Positions 36,463-44,849 of a stretch of DNA of 64,000 nt are shown here, piece by piece. The stretch lies in the NCBI RefSeq assembly GCF_005144715.1, contig NZ_SWKR01000002.1, forward strand, positions 938,146 to 1,002,145, written 5' to 3'. The position numbers and the translations under genes were made by a program. Source of the DNA: Sphingomonas baiyangensis (GTDB taxonomy: Bacteria > Pseudomonadota > Alphaproteobacteria > Sphingomonadales > Sphingomonadaceae). The notes below the pieces were generated by a model. The model made no database searches, had not been told where the DNA came from, and saw only the letters and a list, made by a program, of their open reading frames with translations. The first letter of the stretch is position 1. Each line of letters begins with the position of its first letter.

Positions 36463-36802
36463 ACCCCCGCCTTACGGTAAGGGTTGCGGCAGATACAAAA
36501 CGCCGACGACTGAGGAGTTGCGTAAGTATCTGGTTGGTCGGGTATATAGCGACCCCCGTTGGAAAAGTGAAAACGCAGTTTTTATTTTTGAGGATGGTAC
36601 ATACAAGCAACACATGCACAATAATCTGTATCAGTCCGGACGATATTGGATAAATGGTCAAACACTTTGCAAGGACGTAGGCAACGATCGCCAAACAATA
36701 TGTAGTAATATATGTATAATTAATCAAGATAGTTTCTACGTTTTTGACCCCAAATTACGCAAGAATGTGATTCCTGGATATTATAGAATAGGAAAAATAT
36801 GA
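36416..36802 (+). CDS. Small exported Cys-rich protein (island copy 1)
   Basis: 128 residues from ATG 36416, with AAGGAAA upstream. A short signal peptide (MLLTIAAMLLA-QQ) and a Pro run lead to a mature domain of about 115 residues. It has four cysteines (GCGRY, LCKD, TICSNICI) that recur in the neighbouring copy, suggesting disulfides and a periplasmic or secreted location. The body is much lower in GC than flanking genes. No family is recognised. Its position before a frameshifted paralogue and an RTX protein suggests an accessory, possibly effector- or immunity-like role; that is inference only. Confidence 0.65.
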   Translation: MLLTIAAMLLAQQIPPPPPYGKGCGRYKTPTTEELRKYLVGRVYSDPRWKSENAVFIFEDGTYKQHMHNNLYQSGRYWINGQTLCKDVGNDRQTICSNICIINQDSFYVFDPKLRKNVIPGYYRIGKI

Positions 36803-36877
36803 TGTCACTTCAAAATGTTATTTCCAGGATAAAGTGGTACGATGGGGAACGCACGGTAGCAGCCAAATATCACACGC

Positions 36878-36957
36878 TTAGCCTGCGCATCTGATCGAGA
36901 GGGAACGCCGATGCTGCTGACGATCGCCGCGATGCTGCTGGCCCAGCAAATCCCGCC
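36878..36957 (+). repeat. 80-bp direct repeat, copy 2
   Basis: The second copy of the leader and signal-peptide repeat, starting 495 bases after the first. It differs from copy 1 at three leader bases just before the ATG and is identical through the signal-peptide codons. It supplies the start of the frameshifted paralogue. Confidence 0.9.
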
Positions 36958-37299
36958 GCCACCACCTCCCGGCAAGGGATGCGGACAGTATCACAAGCCT
37001 ACCGAAGCTGAGTTGCGAAAGTACCTGGTGGGCAGGACGTATTTCACGGTTGTGGCCAAATGGTCCTTTCGAAAAAATTGCTTTTCAATGGTCGCTTTGA
37101 GGGCACAGAAATGTATCATGCCAAAACGAGCGGCACCCATAGAATTAGAGCAAGCGAGCTATGCATAGCGACGCAAACCGAAAAATTTGCAAATAATTGC
37201 GCAACAATATGTATTGTTGATAACGATAGGTTTTATTTGGTAGACTATCGGCAGCGTAGAAACATTATTGCAGAGCTAGCCTATATTTTGGGAAGTTGA
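36911..37299 (+). pseudogene. Frameshifted paralogue of the small exported protein (island copy 2)
   Basis: ATG 36911 starts the same signal peptide and GKGCGQYHKPTEAELRKYLVGR segment as copy 1. The frame then derails and stops at 37168. The homologous C-terminal half (LFNGRFEGTEMY, SELCIAT, NCATICIVDNDRFYLVDY) continues in another frame to 37299. One extra A in the A6 run at 37072-37077 would join the two parts into a full-length protein with the four cysteines conserved. It is therefore a recent pseudogene, a sequencing error, or phase-variable at the A tract. Confidence 0.75.
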
Positions 37300-37301
37300 A
37301 A

Positions 37302-37427
37302 ATGGATTTGCCAGAGGTACTGTCAAAGGTTTCTTTTTTGACGGAAACAATTGGACCACTCGTCAAGGTTTTCAACCCTTGGTCGCGACGGAACAGACGA
37401 CAAGCTTTTCCTGAATGCAATGTCTGA
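37302..37427 (+). CDS. Short ORF at the RTX gene start (possible displaced N-terminus)
   Basis: ATG 37302 follows GGAAG at 7-base spacing, two bases after the stop of the frameshifted paralogue. It encodes 41 residues (start MDLPEVLSKVSFLTETIG) and stops at 37427, overlapping the first codons of the RTX frame. It may be the true N-terminus of the RTX protein cut off by a +1 shift around 37369-37375, or an independent leader that couples translation. It has the best ribosome-binding site in the region, whereas the RTX frame has none. Confidence 0.4.
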   Translation: MDLPEVLSKVSFLTETIGPLVKVFNPWSRRNRRQAFPECNV

Positions 37428-39015
37428 TTTGTACACGCAATCAAGCACCATGCGAACTTTGCTGAATGCGTGGGACGATGATATCCGTCTGGCATTTTCC
37501 ATCGGTCAGCCAGGTGCTACTGTGCCGGTTCTGGGCGATCAATCTTACGTGATTATCGATCTCGCAAAAGCGGCAACTGCGCGCTATCTGAACGCTCAAG
37601 GCCAAGTCGTCGTGGAAGATCCTCGCCTTATTCTGGCACATGAGTTGATCCATCTGGTCACGACATTGGAGGATGTCGAATACGTTTTGGTCGGGACCGA
37701 ACCGACCTACCCCGAAGCCATGCAGAATCGCAGCGATTACGATCATCGCGGCGATACCGTGCGTTTCACCAAAGCTGTCGCCCGTGAAATGGGACTGTGG
37801 GACAATCAACGCGCATCATACCTTGCGTATGAGTATCAGGCCTCCAACTCCCGCGGCTACCTCACATCGCTCGATCCGTCGGTATCGTACAGCAACGGCG
37901 ACGTGATCGATATCGCTCGCGTAGGATATCCAGACGACGGCACGTCCAACAACGTCATGGATCACCGCGCCCGAACCGACTCAAGCCGCGATCTGATGAT
38001 GGGCTTCGATGGCGACGATCAGTTGTACGGCGGCGGCGGCAACGATCATCTGTGGGGCGGCGACGGCAACGACCTGCTCGACGGCGGCGACGGCGACGAT
38101 CGCATCCTTGGCGAGGCCGGCGCAGACCGCGTCATCGGCTCGGCCGGCAACGACTTCATCGATGGCGGCGCGAACCCCGAATACGAGTACGACGTGCTTG
38201 ATTACACCGCACTCGCCGGTACGATCACGGTCGTTACCCTCAGCGACGGCACTGCTACCGTCGCCAAGAGCCTTGGCGGGACCGACGGCGTCGTGAATGT
38301 CGAGGACATCCACGGGACGATCGGCGCCAATGCCTTTACCGTTACGGGCAATGCGATCCACGTATTCGGTGGAGAAGGCGACGACATCTTTGCGATCAGC
38401 GACGGCGGCTGGGCCGATGGCGGGGCGGGTGATGACGTCTTCGTCGTGAGCTTCGGCACTGCGATCGGCGGCGACGGTGACGACATATTTCACGTGTCGG
38501 GCGGTGGCTTCATCGATGGCGGTGCGGGCGCCGACAAATATTATCTGTCGAGCGCGCTCAACCCGGATGGGTCGGCACCGCACTACATGATCGCCTTCCT
38601 CGAGGACGACGACGAACTCTATATGGACGGCATCCGGCTGCTGGGCGCGGAAGTCGAAATCCTCATCGGTTGGGACGATGGTCCCTATGTCGAAAGCTAC
38701 GAGGAGCATTATTCGTGGCTTGAAGGATCGGGCTTCGGCTATCCCGGCTACGCGACCAAGACGGGCAGCGAACTGTATCTGGGCTTTTCGCCCGACGAGA
38801 TGCATTTCGGACCCCCGACGATCGTCCTCGAGCGAGGCAGTTACGATGCGCAGGACATGCTCGTCGCGCTGACCGCTGGTGCCACGATCGAGTTCTTTGG
38901 CGTCGATGCCGCTGCCGCCGGCATCGCCTATTCCTATGAAATCCATTCCGACGGCTGGTCGTTTGCCGGCCAATGGATGGACAGCAGCTACAACATGCCG
39001 TTGATCCCCGCGTGA
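37420..39015 (+). CDS. RTX-repeat protein with N-terminal HExxH metallopeptidase-like domain
   Basis: 531 residues from ATG 37420; the frame is open back to 37342 and upstream codons look coding, so the start is uncertain. Residues of about 1-185 contain HELIH at 74-78 within DPRLILAHELIHLVTTLED, a zinc-metallopeptidase motif reminiscent of the NleD/M91 type. From about residue 194 glycine/Asp-rich RTX nonapeptides follow (GGGGNDHLWGGDGNDLL), then a second set near 345-375 and a unique C-terminal domain with many Tyr and Gly. RTX repeats bind calcium and accompany type I secretion. No transporter genes are adjacent. Likely a secreted toxin or protease. Confidence 0.78.
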   Translation: MSDLYTQSSTMRTLLNAWDDDIRLAFSIGQPGATVPVLGDQSYVIIDLAKAATARYLNAQGQVVVEDPRLILAHELIHLVTTLEDVEYVLVGTEPTYPEAMQNRSDYDHRGDTVRFTKAVAREMGLWDNQRASYLAYEYQASNSRGYLTSLDPSVSYSNGDVIDIARVGYPDDGTSNNVMDHRARTDSSRDLMMGFDGDDQLYGGGGNDHLWGGDGNDLLDGGDGDDRILGEAGADRVIGSAGNDFIDGGANPEYEYDVLDYTALAGTITVVTLSDGTATVAKSLGGTDGVVNVEDIHGTIGANAFTVTGNAIHVFGGEGDDIFAISDGGWADGGAGDDVFVVSFGTAIGGDGDDIFHVSGGGFIDGGAGADKYYLSSALNPDGSAPHYMIAFLEDDDELYMDGIRLLGAEVEILIGWDDGPYVESYEEHYSWLEGSGFGYPGYATKTGSELYLGFSPDEMHFGPPTIVLERGSYDAQDMLVALTAGATIEFFGVDAAAAGIAYSYEIHSDGWSFAGQWMDSSYNMPLIPA

Positions 39016-39096
39016 CGCGCCGCCGGCGATCCTCGCCCCCTTGACCGCACCGCCTCGCGCCCGCAACGATCGCGGCAACGAGGAGTTGAGCGCGGC

Positions 39097-42000
39097 GTGA
39101 CGGCGCACGAGGATCAGCAGGCGGGCGTCGCCCCGGCGCGGCGATGGTGGCGTCTGCTGCGCGTGCCGCGGCGCGGGCGCATCCCCTTTGCCATCGCGCT
39201 GGTGCTGCTCGCCGCGCTGATGGTGCTCTGGGTGCAACGCCGCCCCATCGCATCGGGCTTCATCGACGACGAACTGGCGCGTCGCGGCGTGCCCGCGCGC
39301 TACCGCGTCACCGAGATCGGCCTGTCCGAGCAGCGGCTCGAGAATGTCGTCATCGGGGATCCGGCGCGCCCCGATCTGGTCGCCGACTGGATCGTGGTAC
39401 GCACCGAAGTGGGGCTGGGCAGCGCCACGGTGACGGCGATTGAGGCGGGCGCGGTGCGGCTGCGCGGACGGGTGGTCGACGGGCGGCTGGCGCTGGGAGC
39501 GATCGACCGGCTGCTGCCAGCACCTTCGGGCGCGCCGTTCGCGCTGCCCGATATCGCGCTGCGCGTCGCCGATGCGCGCATGCGGCTCGAGACGCCGCAG
39601 GGCATCATCGGCCTGAAGGCGAGCGGTGCCGGAAATCCTGCGAAGAATTTCGACGGTCGCATCGCCGCGATATCGGAACGGATCGAGGCCGGAGGCTGCG
39701 TCGTCGATCGCCTCGCTACGGCGATGGCGGTGGAGATCGACGAAGGCGCGCCCGCATTGCGCGGCCCGCTGCGCGCCGCCGCGATCGATTGTCCCGGCAT
39801 GGCGCGCGCGCGCGCGATCGGCTCCGATCTGGTGCTGACGCTTGGCCCCGCGCTCGATCGCTGGGAGGGTCGCGCTGCGCTGTCGGTCGCGCGCGCCGGA
39901 GCATCGGGGGTCGGCGTCACCGGGCTTGGCGGCATGATCGATTTCGGCGGCGATGCGGCCGCGACGATGGGGCGCTTCGATCTGACGGCGCGCGGCATGG
40001 CGACGGGCCTGGCGCGCGCGACGGGCCTTGCGGCGTCGGGCCGCTACCGCTTCGGCAGCAGCGGCGCGCGCGTGGCGACACGGATGGAGGCCGACGCGCT
40101 GGCATTGGCACCCGCGAGCTTTGCCGCCGCGGCAACCCTGCCCGACGCCACGGCGGGCACGCCGGTGGCTCCGCTGGCCCGCCGCTTGGCCAATGCCGTT
40201 ATCGCCGCGGGCCGGCGCGGACGCGCGAGCGCGGTGGCCGAGCTCGAGATGCGCGGCGCACAGGGCGTCGCGCGCGTGCGATCGCTCGACTATGCCGCGG
40301 CGTCGGGCGCGCGTGTGAGCCTTGCCGGCGGCGAAGGGCTGCGCTTCGGCTGGCCCGGTAATCGGCTGTGGATCGACACCGCGATCGAAACCGGCGGCGG
40401 CGGGCTGCCCGAAGCGCGGGTCGCGCTCGCGCAGGCGCGCCCCGATGCCGCGATCACCGGGCGCGCGACGATCGCGCCCTATCGCGCGAGCGACGCGATG
40501 CTTGCGCTCGCGCCCGTCACGTTCAGCGCCGCTGGCGACGGCACCACGTCGATACGGACACGCGCTGTCCTGAGCGGCCCGCTCCCCGGCGGTCGCGTCG
40601 ACCGGCTGAGCGTGCCGATCGACGCGCGCTGGAACGCTGCGGGGCGCCTGCTGGTCAATCGCGACTGTGCGCCCGCGGCATTCGAGCGGCTAACGCTCTC
40701 GGCGCTGTCGCTAGGATCAACGCGCCTGCGTGCCTGCCCGCTGGGCGGTGCGATGCTGGCCTATGGCGATGGCGGCATCGAAGGCGGCATCGCGCTGCCG
40801 GCGCTGCGGACACAGGGATCGCTCGGCGGCTCGCCGCTTGCGCTTGGCGCGGCAAATCTCGCCTTCGCCCTGCGCGACCGCCGGGTGTCGGCCAGCGACG
40901 TGCGCGCACGGCTGGGCACGCCCGAGCGGCTGTCGCGGCTCGATATCGCGCGGCTCGACGGGCGGGTCGACGCGTCCGGGATCGCCGGCGATTTTGCCGG
41001 TGCCGCCGGCGCGATCGGCAATGTGCCATTGCTGCTGAGCGGCGGCGCCGGAGCGTGGCGGTTTGCCGACGCGACGCTGACGCTCGACGGTAGCGCGCTT
41101 GCCGTCGCCGATGCCGCCGAACAGCCGCGTTTCGCGCCGCTCGCCGCGGACGATTTCACGCTCACGCTGGCGGGCAACGCTGTCGACGCGCGCGCCACGC
41201 TGCGCGCGCCGGCGACGCAGACCGAGGTCGCCGATGTGACGATCACGCATGATCTGGGTGCCGGCGCGGGGCGCGCCGATCTCGTAGTCGACGGCATCAC
41301 CTTCACCGAGGCGTTCCAGCCCGACGCGCTGACGCGTCTGACCTTTGGCGTCATCGCCGAGGTCGAGGGCACGATCGCCGGGCGCGGGCAGATACGCTGG
41401 AGCCCCGACGACGTCACGAGCGACGGCGTGTTCCGCACCGACGATATCGACCTTGCCGCCGCTTTCGGACCTGTTGAGGGGATCGCCGGCGAGATCCGCT
41501 TCACCGATCTGCTGGGGCTCGAGACCGCGCCGGGCCAGAGCGCCGCCATCGCGCTCGCCAATCCGGGCATTCCGGTCGAGAACGGTACGGTGCGCTACCG
41601 GCTGACCGGCGAGCAGCGCGTCGCGATCGAAGGCGGGCGGTGGCCGTTCGCGGGCGGCGCGCTGGTGCTCGAACCCACGCTGCTCGACTTCGGGCAGACG
41701 GTGCCGCGGCGCATGACCTTCCGCGTTGAAGGCGTCGATGCGGCGCAGTTCCTCCAGCAGTTCGACTTCGACAATCTGAGTGCCACGGGCACGTTCGACG
41801 GCGTGCTGCCGATGGTGTTCGACGAGGCCGGCGGCCGCATCGAGAATGGCCGCCTGGCGATGCGCGAGGGTGGCGGCACCATCGCCTATGTCGGCGAGGT
41901 GTCGCAGGAGAATCTGGGCACCTGGGGCAATATCGCCTTCCAGGCGCTCAAGTCGCTCGAATATGACCGGCTCGACATGACGATGAACGGGCCGCTTTCG

Positions 42001-42279
42001 GGCGAGATGGTCACCGCGATCCGCTTCGCCGGCGTCAGCCAAGGCGTCGGCGCCAAGCGCAACTTCATCATCGACCGGCTGGCGCGCCTGCCCTTCGTCT
42101 TCAACGTGACGATCAAGGCGCCTTTCCGGCAGCTGTTCGATTCGGTGCAGTCCTATTACGACCCGACCCGCCTGATCGAACGCAACCTGCCCGCGCTGCT
42201 CGAACAGCAGCAGCGCGACCGTCCGCCCCGGCCCCCTGCCCCGCCCGTTCAGCCTCCTGCAAGCGAGCCCAAGCCATGA
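39097..42279 (+). CDS. ydbH: YdbH-like AsmA-related intermembrane lipid transport protein
   Basis: 1060 residues from GTG 39097 with GAGGAG upstream. One N-terminal membrane helix (about 28-48) is followed by a long, repetitive beta-rich periplasmic body and a C-terminal YdbH/DUF-type domain with GTFDGVLPMVFDEAGGRIENG and a Pro-rich tail. YdbH, TamB and YhdP are redundant bridge proteins that move phospholipids between inner and outer membranes in enterobacteria. The gene overlaps ynbE (ATGA) and heads the conserved ydbH-ynbE-ydbL operon. Confidence 0.92.
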   Translation: MTAHEDQQAGVAPARRWWRLLRVPRRGRIPFAIALVLLAALMVLWVQRRPIASGFIDDELARRGVPARYRVTEIGLSEQRLENVVIGDPARPDLVADWIVVRTEVGLGSATVTAIEAGAVRLRGRVVDGRLALGAIDRLLPAPSGAPFALPDIALRVADARMRLETPQGIIGLKASGAGNPAKNFDGRIAAISERIEAGGCVVDRLATAMAVEIDEGAPALRGPLRAAAIDCPGMARARAIGSDLVLTLGPALDRWEGRAALSVARAGASGVGVTGLGGMIDFGGDAAATMGRFDLTARGMATGLARATGLAASGRYRFGSSGARVATRMEADALALAPASFAAAATLPDATAGTPVAPLARRLANAVIAAGRRGRASAVAELEMRGAQGVARVRSLDYAAASGARVSLAGGEGLRFGWPGNRLWIDTAIETGGGGLPEARVALAQARPDAAITGRATIAPYRASDAMLALAPVTFSAAGDGTTSIRTRAVLSGPLPGGRVDRLSVPIDARWNAAGRLLVNRDCAPAAFERLTLSALSLGSTRLRACPLGGAMLAYGDGGIEGGIALPALRTQGSLGGSPLALGAANLAFALRDRRVSASDVRARLGTPERLSRLDIARLDGRVDASGIAGDFAGAAGAIGNVPLLLSGGAGAWRFADATLTLDGSALAVADAAEQPRFAPLAADDFTLTLAGNAVDARATLRAPATQTEVADVTITHDLGAGAGRADLVVDGITFTEAFQPDALTRLTFGVIAEVEGTIAGRGQIRWSPDDVTSDGVFRTDDIDLAAAFGPVEGIAGEIRFTDLLGLETAPGQSAAIALANPGIPVENGTVRYRLTGEQRVAIEGGRWPFAGGALVLEPTLLDFGQTVPRRMTFRVEGVDAAQFLQQFDFDNLSATGTFDGVLPMVFDEAGGRIENGRLAMREGGGTIAYVGEVSQENLGTWGNIAFQALKSLEYDRLDMTMNGPLSGEMVTAIRFAGVSQGVGAKRNFIIDRLARLPFVFNVTIKAPFRQLFDSVQSYYDPTRLIERNLPALLEQQQRDRPPRPPAPPVQPPASEPKP

Positions 42280-42500
42280 AGCACACAGGATTGATGCGCC
42301 CCGTGAAAAACACGACCCTGCACCCCATATCGAGAGCGGCGGCGATCGGGGCGGCGATGCTGGCCGGCGGATGCATCAACGTCGATGCGCCCGACAAGCC
42401 GATCGTCATCAATCTGAACATCAACATCACCCAGGAGGTGGTGTATAGGCTGGATGGCGAGGCCAAGTCGCTCATTCAGCAGAATCCGGGGATTTTCTGA
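42276..42500 (+). CDS. ynbE: YnbE-family lipoprotein
   Basis: 74 residues from ATG 42276, overlapping the ydbH stop. Lipobox MLAGGC lipidates Cys33, and the mature part INVDAPDKPIVINLNINITQEVVYRLD is the YnbE signature. In E. coli YnbE is an outer-membrane lipoprotein that forms a beta-strand stack capping YdbH. Two bases separate it from ydbL. Confidence 0.93.
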   Translation: MKHTGLMRPVKNTTLHPISRAAAIGAAMLAGGCINVDAPDKPIVINLNINITQEVVYRLDGEAKSLIQQNPGIF

Positions 42501-42502
42501 CC

Positions 42503-42877
42503 ATGCATATCGCGAAATGGATGATCGGGGCGGCGCTCATCGCCGGGATGGGCAGCGTGGGCCATGCCGCGCAGCGCGATCCCGTCTACGCCAACGCGCG
42601 TGCCGCCGGGCAGGTGGGCGAGCAGACCGACGGCTATCTCGGCACGATCGGTGCGGTCCCGGCCGAGGTGCGCGACATGGTGCGCGACATCAACATCCGC
42701 CGAAAGGCCGCCTATACGCGCCAAGCCGGCAACCAGTCGACGGTCGAGCAGTTCGCCTTCGTATCGGGCTGCAATCTGATCGCGCGGACCGAACCGGGCG
42801 AGATGTACCAGACGCCCGGCGGCGGTTGGCAGAAGCGCGGCGCATCGCCGCCCGAGCGCGACCCGCGCTGCATCTGA
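42503..42877 (+). CDS. ydbL: YdbL-family (DUF1318) periplasmic protein
   Basis: 124 residues with signal peptide (about 1-22, GHAAQRD). The DUF1318 core includes ARAAGQVGEQTDGYLG and the end INIRRKAAYTRQA, as in YdbL. YdbL is reported to act as a chaperone that stops YnbE from over-multimerising. Its C-terminal extension with two cysteines (SGCNLIART, DPRCI) goes beyond the canonical domain and may form a disulfide. Confidence 0.92.
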   Translation: MHIAKWMIGAALIAGMGSVGHAAQRDPVYANARAAGQVGEQTDGYLGTIGAVPAEVRDMVRDINIRRKAAYTRQAGNQSTVEQFAFVSGCNLIARTEPGEMYQTPGGGWQKRGASPPERDPRCI

Positions 42878-42945
42878 CTTGATCGCAACGCCGCCCGTTC
42901 AGATACAGCGTGCGCCGGTCGCACTGCGCGCCTAGAACGCCAGCC

Positions 42946-44415
42946 ATGCGGTTGCTGCTTTCGCTCGCGAGCCTTGGTCTGTTGCTGAACGGTTGCCAGC
43001 GACGCCCCGACGATGTGCCCGTGGTGGTCAGCGCGATCGGAACGCAGGCGCGCGTTATCGACCCTGCCCGCGACGCGATAGCACACCCCACGGCGGTGCT
43101 GCTCGATGCGGTGGCGCAAGGCCTGGTGCGCTTCGATGCCGCGGGCCAGGTCGAGCCGGGGCTCGCCGAACGCTGGATCGTCATCGACGACGGCACCAGC
43201 TACATCTTCCGCCTGCGCGAGGCGCAATGGCCCGACGGGCGGCCGATCCGCGCCGCCGAGGTCGTTGGCAGCCTGCGCCGCGCCGTCGCCCGCGCTTCGC
43301 GCATATCGCTGCGCCCGCATCTGGCTGTCATCGACGAGATCGTCGAGATGACGCCGCAGGTCATCGAGGTGCGGCTGTCGCGGCCACGCCCGGACCTGCT
43401 TACCCTGTTCGCCCAGCCTGAAATGGCGATCCTCGATCCGCGCGCGGGCGACGGCGGCACCGGGCCGTTCCGCATCGCCTCGGCGGACCCTGATGGCGGC
43501 ACGTTGCTGCGTCCCATCGCCGATGCGAACGCGCCGGCCGACGAAGCGGCGGACGGGCCCGACCCCGAGCAGTTCGTCCGTCTCCACGCCGAACGTGCCG
43601 CGTTGGCGATCGCCCGCTTCGCCGCACGCCGCTCCGATCTGGTCAGCGGCGGCAGCTTTCTCGAGTGGCCGCTCATCGCCGAAGCGCGCGTCGCGCCTGC
43701 CAATCGCCGCATCGACCCTGCCGAGGGACTGTTCGGGCTCGCCGTCGTCGAGCGCGAGGGGTTTCTCGCGGCGGTGGAGAATCGCGAGGCGGTGGCCATG
43801 GCGATCGACCGCGGCGCGCTTACCGCTGCCTTTCTGCCCGAATGGCAGCCGCGTGACAGCATCCTGCCCGAAGCGCTCGACGCCGCCGGCCCGCCGGCTC
43901 GGCCTGGGTGGATCGCCTTCGACCTCGATGACCGGCGCACCGCCGCGGCGGTACGCGTCGCCGCGTGGCGCGCGGCCAATGGCGGCGCTGCCCCCCGTCT
44001 GCGCGTCGCGCTGCCCGACGGGCCCGGTGCCAACCTCTTATGGGGCCATATAGGCGCCGCGCTGCGCGCGATCGGTATCGAGGGCGAGCGCGTGGCACTC
44101 GATGCCGACGCCGATCTCCGGCTGGTCGATGCCGTGGCCCCCTATGACAGCGCGCGCTGGTATCTGGTGCGCGCCTGCCAGCCCTGCGCAGGCAATGCCG
44201 CCGCGCTGATTACCGCCGCTCGCGATGCCCGCACCACGCGCGAGCGCGCCGAATTGCTGACGCGCGCCGATGCCGCGCTTGCCGCCGACCACGCGTTCAT
44301 CGCGCTCGCGCGGCCGTTGCGCTGGTCGCTCGTGGCCCTGCGGCTGCGGGCATGGCGCGAGAATGCGCGCGCATGGCACCCATTGAATCAGCTTCGACGC
44401 GATCCGACATCGTGA
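42946..44415 (+). CDS. Substrate-binding lipoprotein, peptide/nickel ABC type (SBP_bac_5-like)
   Basis: 489 residues from ATG 42946. Lipobox LLLNGC gives a lipidated Cys17. The domain order and motifs (VEPGLAERWIVIDDGTSYIFRLREAQWPDGRPIRAAEVV, then GTGPFRIAS) match extracytoplasmic oligopeptide-type solute-binding proteins. No permease or ATPase genes are adjacent, so it may be an orphan receptor or work with a remote transporter. Three bases separate it from the DUF4112 gene. Confidence 0.87.
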   Translation: MRLLLSLASLGLLLNGCQRRPDDVPVVVSAIGTQARVIDPARDAIAHPTAVLLDAVAQGLVRFDAAGQVEPGLAERWIVIDDGTSYIFRLREAQWPDGRPIRAAEVVGSLRRAVARASRISLRPHLAVIDEIVEMTPQVIEVRLSRPRPDLLTLFAQPEMAILDPRAGDGGTGPFRIASADPDGGTLLRPIADANAPADEAADGPDPEQFVRLHAERAALAIARFAARRSDLVSGGSFLEWPLIAEARVAPANRRIDPAEGLFGLAVVEREGFLAAVENREAVAMAIDRGALTAAFLPEWQPRDSILPEALDAAGPPARPGWIAFDLDDRRTAAAVRVAAWRAANGGAAPRLRVALPDGPGANLLWGHIGAALRAIGIEGERVALDADADLRLVDAVAPYDSARWYLVRACQPCAGNAAALITAARDARTTRERAELLTRADAALAADHAFIALARPLRWSLVALRLRAWRENARAWHPLNQLRRDPTS

Positions 44416-44417
44416 CC

Positions 44418-44849
44418 ATGGAGAAGCCCCGCCCGATCGACCGCAATATGTTCAGCCGCATGGGCGAAGGCCTGCCCGTGGGCAGCGATGCACGTTCAGT
44501 GCGCCGCCGCGTCGAGGCGCTCGAACATCTGCTCGAGCGGCTGTTCGTGGTGCCCGGACTGCCCAAGCCCATCGGCGCCGATACGCTGCTGGGGCTGCTG
44601 CCCGTGGGCGGCAGTTTCGTGGGCGCGGCCTTTGGCGCCTATATGGTGTGGGAAGCGCGCAATCTGGGCATGTCGAAGGCGCAGATGGCGCGGATGATGG
44701 GCAATGTCGGCGTCGACTGGCTGCTGGGGCTGATCCCGCTCGTCGGCATCATCCCCGACTATTTCTTCCGCTCGAACACGCGCAACCTGCGCATCATCCG
44801 CCGGCATCTCGACCGGCATCACCCCGAGAGCGTCACGATCGACGGCTAG
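44418..44849 (+). CDS. DUF4112 membrane protein
   Basis: 143 residues from ATG 44418. The segment RLFVVPGLPKPIGADTLLGLLPVGGSFVG, then VGVDWLLGLIPLVGIIPDYFFRSN, is diagnostic for DUF4112; the hydrophobic stretches suggest two membrane-associated helices. Function unknown. It follows the substrate-binding gene by two bases, and its stop shares bases with that of the convergent RNase T2 gene. Confidence 0.9.
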   Translation: MEKPRPIDRNMFSRMGEGLPVGSDARSVRRRVEALEHLLERLFVVPGLPKPIGADTLLGLLPVGGSFVGAAFGAYMVWEARNLGMSKAQMARMMGNVGVDWLLGLIPLVGIIPDYFFRSNTRNLRIIRRHLDRHHPESVTIDG

